Shown: one piece after another, positions 1-6,612 of the stretch
Position numbering within the stretch: the first letter of the stretch is position 1
How the letters are laid out: each line of letters starts with the position of its first letter
Assembly: GCA_937898095.1 (NCBI GenBank)
Contig: CALDKR010000099.1
Location: 1 to 6,878 of the forward strand
Length of the DNA: 6,878 nucleotides
Direction of reading: 5' to 3'
Source of the DNA: an uncultured Rhodoluna sp.
GTDB lineage: Bacteria > Actinomycetota > Actinomycetes > Actinomycetales > Microbacteriaceae
Position numbers and translations under genes: made by a program
Notes under the pieces: generated by a model
What the model saw: the letters and a program-made list of their open reading frames with translations, nothing else
The model's database searches: none
What the model was told of the DNA's origin: nothing

Positions 1-1
1 T

Positions 2-526
2 CAGCTTGAGCAAATTTCAATGCCCGGCGGGGGCAAAATTCCAACCCTTGAACAAGCCTTGATCGAGCTGCCTGAGGCAAGGTTCAACCTTGACTTTAAG
101 GTTGCCGGAGCGATCTCCCCTGCCGTTGCAGTGATAAATCAGCTTGGCGCTCAGAATCGAGTGTTGGTGGCTAGCTTCTCAGAGGCGAGGCGCAAGTCAG
201 CGAGCGAGCAAATCGATGGTGCGGTTGCATCATCAGCTGGCAGCATCCGCGTTATTTGGCTATTTTTGGCGCACCAAATTCGATTCGACCGCCTGTTCGG
301 CCTTATTGCCAAGCCTGTTTCAGCGCTGCAGCTGCCGACCAAAGTTGCTTTTTTGCGCTTTGCCAAACCTTCGTTTATCGAGCGTGCTCAAAAACACGGG
401 CTTGAAGTGCACTTTTGGACCATCAATTCAGCCGAAGAAATGAGCGAGTTGATTCTGATGGGTGCCGATGGTCTGGTCACCGATCGCGCAGATCTAGCTC
501 GTCAGATTTCCGACTCGCTGTCCTGA
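2..526 (+). CDS. Glycerophosphodiester phosphodiesterase, C-terminal part (5' end outside window)
   Basis: This frame is open from the window edge to a TGA at 524-526 and gives 174 residues. GDPD enzymes hydrolyse glycerophosphodiesters to glycerol-3-phosphate and an alcohol, recycling phospholipid head groups. The fragment starts in the characteristic GGGKIPTLEQAL segment (visible residues 9-20). Next comes NLDFK (29-33), the position of the family's NxE/D metal-binding element. Near the end is the typical C-terminal barrel signature, HFWTIN followed by GADGLVTDRADL. Family members are usually about 240-260 residues, so roughly 70 N-terminal residues are missing, including the HR(G) motif and the first metal ligands. 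No signal peptide or membrane segment can be judged. The gene is on the same strand as rbpA, 107 bases upstream of it. I am confident of the family. Substrate and subfamily (UgpQ- or GlpQ-like) cannot be told from this fragment. Confidence 0.9.
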   Translation, partial: QLEQISMPGGGKIPTLEQALIELPEARFNLDFKVAGAISPAVAVINQLGAQNRVLVASFSEARRKSASEQIDGAVASSAGSIRVIWLFLAHQIRFDRLFGLIAKPVSALQLPTKVAFLRFAKPSFIERAQKHGLEVHFWTINSAEEMSELILMGADGLVTDRADLARQISDSLS

Positions 527-551
527 GAGTTTGCTGTTAAGCGCACGAAAC

Positions 552-579
552 GGGATGATTGAGGGCGCTCGTTTAGTTG
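552..579 (+). promoter_or_regulatory. Tentative sigma-R/sigma-H-type promoter upstream of rbpA
   Basis: GGGATG at 552-557 is followed after 18 bases by GTTG at 576-579. This resembles the actinobacterial sigma-R/SigH pattern (GGGAAT or GGAAT, a spacer of about 16-19, then GTT), with two mismatches in the -35 part. In Streptomyces coelicolor rbpA is a known sigma-R target, which is why I looked for it. A start about 7 bases downstream of GTTG would put the leader hairpin at the 5' end of the mRNA. I found no good TTGACA/TATAAT pair in the interval; the best was TTGCTG (531-536), 17 bases, GATGAT (554-559). The match is weak and could be chance. Confidence 0.2.
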
Positions 580-587
580 TCCTACCT

Positions 588-607
588 GAAAGCTAGGTTT
601 AGCTTTC
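588..607 (+). promoter_or_regulatory. 7-bp hairpin in the rbpA leader
   Basis: GAAAGCT (588-594) and AGCTTTC (601-607) form a perfect 7-bp stem with a 6-base loop, AGGTTT. The arm ends 15 bases before the Shine-Dalgarno and leaves it unpaired. No run of T follows, so it is not an intrinsic terminator. A second, weaker 4-bp pairing (ACCT 584-587 with AGGT 595-598) would be mutually exclusive with it. It could stabilise the 5' end of the mRNA or affect ribosome loading. The inverted repeat is real; any function is a guess. Confidence 0.4.
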
Positions 608-622
608 GCAGCTTCAGTTCTC

Positions 623-628
623 AGGAGG
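623..628 (+). promoter_or_regulatory. Ribosome binding site of rbpA
   Basis: AGGAGG lies 5 bases before the ATG at 634. It is a full consensus Shine-Dalgarno and the strongest in the window. It fixes the rbpA start at 634 rather than at the in-frame TTG at 577. Confidence 0.88.
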
Positions 629-633
629 AAACA

Positions 634-996
634 ATGTCACAACAGACCATGCGAGGAATGCGCCTCGGATCACAGAGCCTTGAGAGCGAACGCGGTGTCA
701 ACTATTCAGCGCGAGCAACCTTTAACTTTCAGTGCCCAAAGGGCCACGAGACCTCGCTAGTCTTCGCAGCAGAAGCTGAAATTCCGCAGACCTGGCAGTG
801 TCGCCAGTGTGACTCAGAGGCAATCTTGATGAAAGATGGCCAGAAGGTTGTTCTAGACGCGGGCGAAGACAAGACCCCACGCTCACACTGGGAGATGCTT
901 CTTGAGCGTCGCACTCGCGACGAACTTGAAGAAATTTTGCAGGAGCGCCTTGACTACATTCGCGCTCGCCGAGCTGGCGGCCAAGCAGACCTGTAA
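634..996 (+). CDS. rbpA: RNA polymerase-binding protein RbpA
   Basis: RbpA (120 residues) binds RNA polymerase and the principal sigma factor and stabilises the open promoter complex. It is restricted to Actinobacteria. The N-terminal tail (about 1-27) contains the conserved RGMRLG segment (7-12). The core beta-barrel (about 28-72) carries C34, H38, C56 and C59, the same C/H/C/C set that binds zinc in the S. coelicolor protein and is absent from the M. tuberculosis protein. A linker with KTPRSHW (80-86) leads to the sigma-interaction helices (about 87-113), including MLLERR (88-93). That pattern, KTPRxHWxMLLERR followed by a DELEEIL-type helix, is diagnostic. The length fits the family (about 110-125). 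The start at 634 is supported by AGGAGG 5 bases upstream. The last 43 bases overlap the 3' end of ppm1 on the other strand. The gene probably has its own promoter in the 107-base gap. Confidence 0.97.
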   Translation: MSQQTMRGMRLGSQSLESERGVNYSARATFNFQCPKGHETSLVFAAEAEIPQTWQCRQCDSEAILMKDGQKVVLDAGEDKTPRSHWEMLLERRTRDELEEILQERLDYIRARRAGGQADL

Positions 997-1718
997 GACT
1001 TCAACCCCCAAAGGGTGACTAGAAACAGAGCTTCGGCAACGATTCCGTAAGTCATTTTTGAGCGGCCAACGGTTCGCTCCACGAAAGTAATTGGCACCTC
1101 AACAATTTTGGCGCCGAGTTTTTCGGCACGCCATGCCATCTCCACTTGGAATCCGTATCCGTGCGCCGCGATTCCGTCGAGGTTCATTTTTCTTAGAAGT
1201 TCAGCATCAAAAATTCTGAAACCAGCGGTCATGTCTGAGATTCGACTTCTGAGCATGAATTTCGCATAGGTATTGCCAAATCTTGAAATGGCTTTGCGAT
1301 ATAGGGGCCAGTTTTGCACTTCTCCCCCGTTAACCCAGCGTGAGCCAATTGCAAGATCTGCGATTTGAGCGGCCGCCAGCAATGCAGGCAGGTCATCAAT
1401 TCGGTGGCTGCCATCGGCATCCATCTCGACCAAGTGAGTGAAATCACCCCTCAGCGCCCATTCGAACGCCGCCAGATAGGCGCCACCCAACCCATTTTTT
1501 TGCTTGCGATGCATAACCTGCAGCCATGAGTGCGACTTGGCGAGTCGGTCGGCTAGTTGGCCGGTGCCATCGGGGCTGTTGTCGTCGACGATGAGAACTG
1601 AGAGTTTTGATTCGGGCGAGTTGTGAATCGAACCACTAATCAGTTCGGTGATTTGATCAATCACTAATTCGAGATTGGCGATCTCGTTGTAGGTCGGAAT
1701 GATAATTAGCGGTTTCAT
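954..1718 (-). CDS. ppm1: Polyprenol-phosphate mannose synthase (GT2 family)
   Basis: The 254-residue protein is a family 2 glycosyltransferase that moves mannose from GDP-mannose to polyprenyl phosphate, making the donor for lipomannan/lipoarabinomannan and protein O-mannosylation at the membrane. Visible DPM1-type motifs are PTYNE (8-12), VDDNSPDGTG (45-53), RKQKNGLGGAYLA (71-83), EMDADGSH (98-105, with the DxD metal site D100/D102), GSRWVNGGEVQNWP (125-138), TAGFRIF (164-170), HGYGFQVEM (186-194) and VGRSKM (217-222). There is no C-terminal membrane domain, so it is the compact soluble or peripheral form. The start at 1718 overlaps the lnt stop as ATGA and matches the usual N-terminus; an ATG at 1751 would add 11 residues. 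No clear Shine-Dalgarno is present, so translation is likely coupled to lnt. In M. tuberculosis the same two activities are fused in one protein (Rv2051c); here they are separate. The C-terminal Arg-rich tail (PPARRARM) lies opposite the end of rbpA. Confidence 0.93.
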   Translation of the reverse strand: MKPLIIIPTYNEIANLELVIDQITELISGSIHNSPESKLSVLIVDDNSPDGTGQLADRLAKSHSWLQVMHRKQKNGLGGAYLAAFEWALRGDFTHLVEMDADGSHRIDDLPALLAAAQIADLAIGSRWVNGGEVQNWPLYRKAISRFGNTYAKFMLRSRISDMTAGFRIFDAELLRKMNLDGIAAHGYGFQVEMAWRAEKLGAKIVEVPITFVERTVGRSKMTYGIVAEALFLVTLWGLKSYRSAWPPARRARM

Positions 1719-3310
1719 GTCTGTGACTTCGCTAGGTTTCGTTTGCGCCATTGCCCGACCAATGCCGCTGCAACTAAGGCCAACGCAATGAAGTTATTGG
1801 CTAGTTCTAGAGGAGCTGCAAACATAGTTGCCATTGTTTTTGAATTTCTAAGTGGCACGGTTTTCACTAGCGCACCGGGTTCAAATGTTGGCAATTGGGC
1901 CGCAACCTGCCCGTTTGGCAAATAGATTGCGGTAACTCCAACAGTAGACACGTTTACTACCGTACGACCAGTCTCGATAGCGCGTAGTTTTGCAAGTGCA
2001 GCCTGTTGATAAGTCTCATCGCTTCGCCCAAAGTCAGCATTGTTAGTTTGTGAAATTATGACCTGGGCACCACTGTTGACCAACTCGCGACCGATGTCAT
2101 CGATTGCAATTTCAAAGCAAATCAAGGTGCCCAATTTCTTCTGGCCGAGCTCAAAAATTCCGTCGCGCTCGCCGAAGGTGTATCCACGCGAAATAAGGCC
2201 AATTAGATCTGGCGCTAGTTGATACCAAAAGTCGCGATCCGGAACATACTCGGCAAATGGCACTGGGCGCTTCTTGTCATACCAGTCGGTTGGGCCCTTG
2301 TTTGGTTGCCAAAAGATTGAGGAGTTATAGATCGACTCACCTCGAACGGTAATTGCACCAAAAACCAGCGGCACGCCTAGCTGGTCGGTCAGGCTGCGAA
2401 TTTGATGGTCGGCTTTGGCGTCTAGAAATGGGCTTAGGTCGGATGCATTTTCGGGCCAGACCACAACCTCGACTTTGTCGGCGAGAGGGTTTTTGGCAAT
2501 CAGCTTGGTTGCCTCGATGTGGTTTTTCAAGATGCTGCCACGCACCGGATTAGCGAATAATCCGGCGTTTGCATTGCCCTGCACGGCGGCCACGGTTAGA
2601 GATCCGCCTTCAGATTCGATTGAGGGCTTGAGGACCAGGCTCGGCAAAGCGAATAAAAGAGCGATGAGGCCGATTGCGATTGACCTAAATTTAAGCGACT
2701 TGAATCTGTCTGAGAAGTGCGGCAAATCGGTTTTGCTCAGGTCGGTCAGAATCATGGCTGCCAAAATGCCAATCAGAGCGACGATGAAAGATAAACCCGA
2801 AAAGCCAATCAGGCTAACCCAGTTGGCTAAGGGTGATTCGCTCTGCGTTTGAACCAGTCGTGACCAGGGAAAACCGCCGTAAGGCAGGCTGATTGAAACC
2901 CATTCGCGGGCAGTCCAAATTGAGGCTATTGAAAGTGCAGCAACTATTTTTGCGATTGCACCAGCGCCGATTTGATGCTCAATCATTGCCCAGACAGCAG
3001 CAATGGCACCCATGCCAATTGCAAAAATTAGCGCCTCAAGAATCGATAGCGCCAGCCAAGGGACCGGCCCCAGATATAGCGACAGCCACTCGATCTGGCT
3101 TAGATAAAAACTCAAACCGCCAATCAGACCCAGTGCAGAAGCTGCTCTTAGCGATAAGCCCTTTACAGACAGAACGAGCGCGGCAACCGATACAAAAGCT
3201 AACGGCCAAATGCCTTCGCGAGGCATTGCCAAACTTGATGCGAAACCACCGGCAATTGCAAGAGTGATTCGAATAATCCAGTTAGACCTGGGGCTGATTG
3301 ACCTAGCCAT
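1715..3310 (-). CDS. lnt: Apolipoprotein N-acyltransferase
   Basis: Lnt (531 residues) adds the third acyl chain to the N-terminal cysteine of lipoproteins in the cytoplasmic membrane. The N-terminal half has several hydrophobic segments, roughly at 12-29, 33-50, 53-78, 81-110, 118-135, 164-190 and 209-226, and a last one lies near 503-520. The conserved PYGGFPWSRL is at 143-152. The nitrilase-like domain (about 237-490) has the expected triad: E287 in WPEN, K346 in YDKKRPVPFAEYVP and C398 in ICFE. It continues with QTNNADFG (421-428) and KLRAIETGR (441-449). Length is normal for the family (about 500-540). The start at 3310 overlaps the helY stop by 8 bases; no Shine-Dalgarno precedes it, which suggests coupling to helY. 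The last bases form the ATGA junction with ppm1. Actinobacterial Lnt and Ppm are known to work as neighbours or as a fusion. Confidence 0.96.
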   Translation of the reverse strand: MARSISPRSNWIIRITLAIAGGFASSLAMPREGIWPLAFVSVAALVLSVKGLSLRAASALGLIGGLSFYLSQIEWLSLYLGPVPWLALSILEALIFAIGMGAIAAVWAMIEHQIGAGAIAKIVAALSIASIWTAREWVSISLPYGGFPWSRLVQTQSESPLANWVSLIGFSGLSFIVALIGILAAMILTDLSKTDLPHFSDRFKSLKFRSIAIGLIALLFALPSLVLKPSIESEGGSLTVAAVQGNANAGLFANPVRGSILKNHIEATKLIAKNPLADKVEVVVWPENASDLSPFLDAKADHQIRSLTDQLGVPLVFGAITVRGESIYNSSIFWQPNKGPTDWYDKKRPVPFAEYVPDRDFWYQLAPDLIGLISRGYTFGERDGIFELGQKKLGTLICFEIAIDDIGRELVNSGAQVIISQTNNADFGRSDETYQQAALAKLRAIETGRTVVNVSTVGVTAIYLPNGQVAAQLPTFEPGALVKTVPLRNSKTMATMFAAPLELANNFIALALVAAALVGQWRKRNLAKSQT

Positions 3311-5750
3311 AGAACGAGTATGCAACGATGCCGCGCTTGACTTTGTCGACTGCGTTGCGGGCCGTGTCGGCGATTTCTGGATTGTCGCTCTGGGCGATTT
3401 GATCGAGCAGGTCAATAATTTGCTTGGCCCAGCGAATAAAGTCACCGGCTAGCAAATCTGCACTGTCGAGCACCGTGTCTAATTTGGCACCCGAGGCCCA
3501 GCGATAAATCGGCTGAGCCAAGCTCATGTCTATCGGTGCCGTTTGGCGCAGCTTGTGTCGGCGAGCTAAGTCTTCAAGATTGTGCCAAATATCTTCGGTG
3601 GCCTCGAAGACCTCACGAAAGTTTCCTTTGGGCATTCGCGGCTCGAAGTTTTCATCGTCTCGTCGGCTCTCGTAAACCAAAGCTGCAGCCATTGCAGCAA
3701 GCGAAGGGGCATCTAGTTGATTCCACAGGCCGTCGCGCAGGCATTCGGCCACCAACAGGTCACGCTCACCATAGATGCGCGCAAGTGCACGACCGCCATC
3801 TAGAACTTCGTAGTCACCATCAACGTTTCGAATGTAATTTAGGTCTTCGAGCAGGTCGCAGATGCGATCAAAGGTCTTCGCCACCTGATTTGTGCGGCCC
3901 TCAATCTGGCTAAACACGGCGTCGAGCTCGCGCGAAAGCTTGAACCAACGCTCGCCCCATCGGGCGTGAGCCTCGCGCTCATTGCATGAGTGGCACGGGT
4001 GGTGCTTCATGTCTTTTTTGAGCTGCAGCAGGCGCTGTTCTTGCGCGTGACGACCCTTCGACTGCCTAATGTCTTTGCCGCGTTCGGCTCTCACGCGACC
4101 TGCTGAGAGCGCGCGCTCTAAATCGCTGATTTCGCGCCGAATCTCGGCGTAGCTCGAAAAATCACCCTGGTGGCACTCCATGGCTTTTGCATAGCCGTCG
4201 AGTGAAACCTGTTTTTCACGAATTCCGCGAGCCAAGCCGACCACTGAGCGGTCAGCTTGAAATTGAGCGAAAGATGTTTCTAGAACCTCGCGTGCGCGCT
4301 CGCGCCCAAATGCTTCAATCAGATTCACTGCCATGTTGTATGTCGGCCTGAACGGGCTAATGAGTGGATAGGTGCGTTTGCTGGCGAGGCCGGCAACGTT
4401 ATTTGGATCTAATTGAGCCCCCCACTGGATTGCTGAGTGCCCTTGGGTGTCGATTCCGCGTCGGCCAGCGCGACCAGTCAGCTGAGTATATTCACCAGGT
4501 GTGATCTGCACTCGGCCTTCGCCGTTGAATTTGTCGAGGCGCTCTAGCACCACAGTGCGGGCCGGCATGTTGATTCCGAGGGCCAGAGTCTCGGTGGCGA
4601 AAACTACCTTGACCAGCTTGCGCAAAAACAGCTCTTCAACCACTTCTTTGAACGCCGGAAGCATTCCGGCGTGGTGCGCTGCAACGCCGCGCTCTAGGCC
4701 CGCTAGCCAATCGAAATAGCCCAATGTTGCCAAATCTTCATCGGCGATGCTGTGGGTTTTTTCTTCGACGATTCGGCGAATTTCTTGTTTTTCTTCGGTC
4801 GTGGTCAGGCGAATGCTTTGGTGTTGGCAAGCCTTAACAGCTGCATCGCAACCGGCTCGAGAGAAGATAAAGAAGATAGCCGGAAGCATGTCTTCGTCTT
4901 CGAGAATATCGATAATTTCTGGCTTGCTGAGTCGTTCAATTCGCGCCAATTCCGGGCGCCCGCCATAGCGTTTCCCTTTTGAATTTACGCTGCGATGGCT
5001 GGGCTGACCCAGCTTGCGTTGATGTTTTTGGGTCAGTTCACTGTTCACTACTTGGTTTTTGCCCTGTTCTTCAAACAGCGGCAGCAACTCATCTTTAAAA
5101 AGAACATGCTGGTTCAGCGGAACTGGGCGAATTTCAGAAACGATGATTTCGGTATCACCGCGAACCTCATCAAGCCAGGCGCCAAATTCTTCGGCGTTTG
5201 AAACGGTAGCGCTAAGCGAAACAATCTTCACGTCTTTAGGCAGGTGAAGAATTACTTCTTCCCATACCGCCCCCCTGAATCGATCAGCAAGGTAGTGCAC
5301 TTCATCCATGACCACATAGCCCAAACTGATCAAATTGTTTGAGTTTGCATAAATCATGTTTCTGAGCACCTCGGTGGTCATGACCACAATCTGCGCATCA
5401 GAGTTTTGGTTGGTGTCGCCGGTGAGCAGGCCGACTCGCTCTGGACCATATCTCTTGACCATCTCTGCGTATTTTTGATTGCTGAGCGCCTTGATTGGAG
5501 TTGTGTAAAAAACCTTGAGGTCTTGCTCGATTGCAAGATGAATTGCGAATTCACCGACGATTGTTTTGCCGGCTCCGGTTGGTGCGGCGACGAGAACGCC
5601 TTTGCCTTGCGCTAGCGAACGGCAAGCTTGAACCTGAAAATCGTCCATCGGAAACTTGAGCAGTTTCGCAAAGCTCTCGATAGAGGGGTCAACCTTATTG
5701 GCTTTGGCTCGGGCAAAACGTTCGGCAGGGCTAAGTAACTCCTCAGTCAT
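3303..5750 (-). CDS. helY: Ski2/Mtr4-like DEVH-box RNA helicase HelY
   Basis: This is an 815-residue superfamily 2 helicase of the Ski2/Mtr4 group, expected to be cytoplasmic and to unwind RNA with ATP. The motifs are in order: Walker A APTGAGKT (56-63), TTPIKALSNQKY (83-94), DEVH (149-152), SAT (180-182), FIFSRAGCDAA (295-304), ATETLALGINMPA (385-397) and QLTGRAGRRG (423-432). A charged helical region (about 500-610) has HPCHSC (584-589) and ARWGERW (596-602), like the actinobacterial HelY insert. The C-terminal DSHCT-type domain covers about 650-815. At 815 residues it is somewhat shorter than mycobacterial HelY (about 900). A basic, Gly/Ser/Arg-rich stretch (about 240-265) lies between the two RecA domains. 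The start at 5750 overlaps the tatC stop by 8 bases and gives the usual N-terminus; an ATG at 5816 would add 22 residues inside tatC. The neighbours match the M. tuberculosis order tatA-tatC-helY. Its cellular role and RNA substrate are not established by this sequence. Confidence 0.95.
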   Translation of the reverse strand: MTEELLSPAERFARAKANKVDPSIESFAKLLKFPMDDFQVQACRSLAQGKGVLVAAPTGAGKTIVGEFAIHLAIEQDLKVFYTTPIKALSNQKYAEMVKRYGPERVGLLTGDTNQNSDAQIVVMTTEVLRNMIYANSNNLISLGYVVMDEVHYLADRFRGAVWEEVILHLPKDVKIVSLSATVSNAEEFGAWLDEVRGDTEIIVSEIRPVPLNQHVLFKDELLPLFEEQGKNQVVNSELTQKHQRKLGQPSHRSVNSKGKRYGGRPELARIERLSKPEIIDILEDEDMLPAIFFIFSRAGCDAAVKACQHQSIRLTTTEEKQEIRRIVEEKTHSIADEDLATLGYFDWLAGLERGVAAHHAGMLPAFKEVVEELFLRKLVKVVFATETLALGINMPARTVVLERLDKFNGEGRVQITPGEYTQLTGRAGRRGIDTQGHSAIQWGAQLDPNNVAGLASKRTYPLISPFRPTYNMAVNLIEAFGRERAREVLETSFAQFQADRSVVGLARGIREKQVSLDGYAKAMECHQGDFSSYAEIRREISDLERALSAGRVRAERGKDIRQSKGRHAQEQRLLQLKKDMKHHPCHSCNEREAHARWGERWFKLSRELDAVFSQIEGRTNQVAKTFDRICDLLEDLNYIRNVDGDYEVLDGGRALARIYGERDLLVAECLRDGLWNQLDAPSLAAMAAALVYESRRDDENFEPRMPKGNFREVFEATEDIWHNLEDLARRHKLRQTAPIDMSLAQPIYRWASGAKLDTVLDSADLLAGDFIRWAKQIIDLLDQIAQSDNPEIADTARNAVDKVKRGIVAYSFYG

Positions 5751-6579
5751 TAGAGTCAACTGTTGAATCGCCGTAGCTCGCCTGCTGTGCATCAATTGGA
5801 GTTTCGTACTGCTCAACCTGCTTGGCTAAGCGGCGGTCCCGGCGTTTGTCGTTGAAGTAGGTAACCGCAGCAGCGGCGAAATAGAGCGCAACCAGAGGCA
5901 CCATTACCAAGAACATTGACATGGGGTCTGCGGTTGGGGTCGCCAACGCGGCAATAACTGCGATCACGAAGACGGCAAGGCGCCACGACTTAAGGATGCT
6001 TTTTGCGGTTATTAGGTTTGCAAAATTCAACATGACCAAGACCACCGGCAGAACGAACGCCAGACCAAAGACCAGCAGGATGCGAATCGTGAAAAGAATG
6101 TATTCGTTGGCATTGATGAGGTTGGCGCTACCGCTCGGTGTCATCGACAGCAGAGTGTGTACGAAGTTAGGCAGTGCGTACCAGGCCATGGCACAGCCAC
6201 CGAGAAATAGCGGGATGGCGACCGCAAGGAACGCCACGGTGTAGAGCTTTTCTCGTCGCTGCAGTGCGGGAACGATGAATGCCCAGAGTTGGTAAAGCCA
6301 GAACGGGCTGGCAATCACCACACCGAGGGCAGCGGAGATTTGTAGTCGGAGGTCAAAGGCTCCACCGATAGTGCCGAAGTTCACACTGGCGTTGATGTGA
6401 GAGTCTTTAGCCACGTCCAGAATCGGTTGTTGCAGCGCATTGAAGACTGGCTCGAATAGGTACCAACCCACCACAGACCCGGCGATGATGAAGAGGGCAG
6501 CCCAAAAGAATCGATTGCGAAACTCTTTGAGATGACCGCCCAGGCTCATCTGGGCTCCGGGATTCTTACGCCTAGCCAT
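5743..6579 (-). CDS. tatC: Sec-independent (Tat) translocase subunit TatC
   Basis: TatC (278 residues) is the core membrane receptor of the twin-arginine pathway and, with TatA and TatB, exports folded proteins. Six hydrophobic segments are visible, near 26-46, 78-100, 113-135, 160-188, 200-215 and 218-240. Conserved parts include MSLGGHLKEFRNR (11-23, with E19 and R21), SPFWLYQLWAFIVPAL (91-106) followed by E110, and TPTADPMSMF (214-223) before the last helix. A charged, hydrophilic cytoplasmic tail (about 243-278) ends the protein. The acidic residue usually found in TM4 (E170 in E. coli) appears to be V175 here. The ATG at 6579 gives the KNP-containing N-terminal extension seen in actinobacterial TatC but has no Shine-Dalgarno. 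The in-frame ATG at 6549 (Met11) has GGAG 5 bases upstream and would give 268 residues. The gene lies 33 bases after tatA and overlaps helY by 8 bases. The family is certain; the start is not. Confidence 0.95.
   Translation of the reverse strand: MARRKNPGAQMSLGGHLKEFRNRFFWAALFIIAGSVVGWYLFEPVFNALQQPILDVAKDSHINASVNFGTIGGAFDLRLQISAALGVVIASPFWLYQLWAFIVPALQRREKLYTVAFLAVAIPLFLGGCAMAWYALPNFVHTLLSMTPSGSANLINANEYILFTIRILLVFGLAFVLPVVLVMLNFANLITAKSILKSWRLAVFVIAVIAALATPTADPMSMFLVMVPLVALYFAAAAVTYFNDKRRDRRLAKQVEQYETPIDAQQASYGDSTVDSND
6555..6558 (-). promoter_or_regulatory. Possible ribosome binding site for the internal tatC start
   Basis: On the minus strand GGAG stands 5 bases before the ATG at 6549, which is codon 11 of the longer tatC frame. 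The 33 bases before the longer start (6579) are C-rich with no Shine-Dalgarno. A four-base match can occur by chance, so this is only a hint that translation starts at Met11. Confidence 0.3.
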
Positions 6580-6612
6580 GGTGGTTGGTGGAAACGCCGT
6601 GGAGTTCAGCGA

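Noticed and set aside
540..574. Short complementary pieces after the phosphodiesterase gene (AGCGC/GCGCT and AAACG/CGTTT) as a terminator
   Set aside because: The stems are 5 bp with loops of about 17-20 bases and no T-run; they are compatible with chance.
577..633. Upstream TTG start for rbpA at 577, adding 19 residues
   Set aside because: It has no Shine-Dalgarno, the added residues do not look like RbpA, and the ATG at 634 has AGGAGG at ideal spacing and gives the normal family length.
1004..1016. Small inverted repeat (ACCC / GGGT, 5-base loop) 7 bases after the rbpA stop as a terminator
   Set aside because: The stem is only 4 bp and no T-run follows on either strand; it also lies within the ppm1 coding sequence.
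1719..1751. Longer ppm1 start at 1751, adding 11 residues
   Set aside because: GT2 mannose synthases start close to the PTYNE motif; the ATG at 1718 does so and forms the ATGA junction with lnt.
2415..2852. 145-codon plus-strand open frame opposite lnt
   Set aside because: It has no Shine-Dalgarno or recognisable domain and lies entirely opposite a well-supported membrane enzyme gene; it is a shadow.
3311..3445. Longer lnt start at 3445, adding 45 residues
   Set aside because: It would overlap helY by 143 bases, and the extra sequence is polar and rich in S, T, K and R (antisense-like). The start at 3310 is just before the first membrane segment.
5751..5816. Longer helY start at 5816, adding 22 residues
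   Set aside because: It lies wholly inside the tatC tail coding region and adds sequence unlike the HelY N-terminus; the start at 5750 gives the tight 8-base overlap seen elsewhere in the operon.
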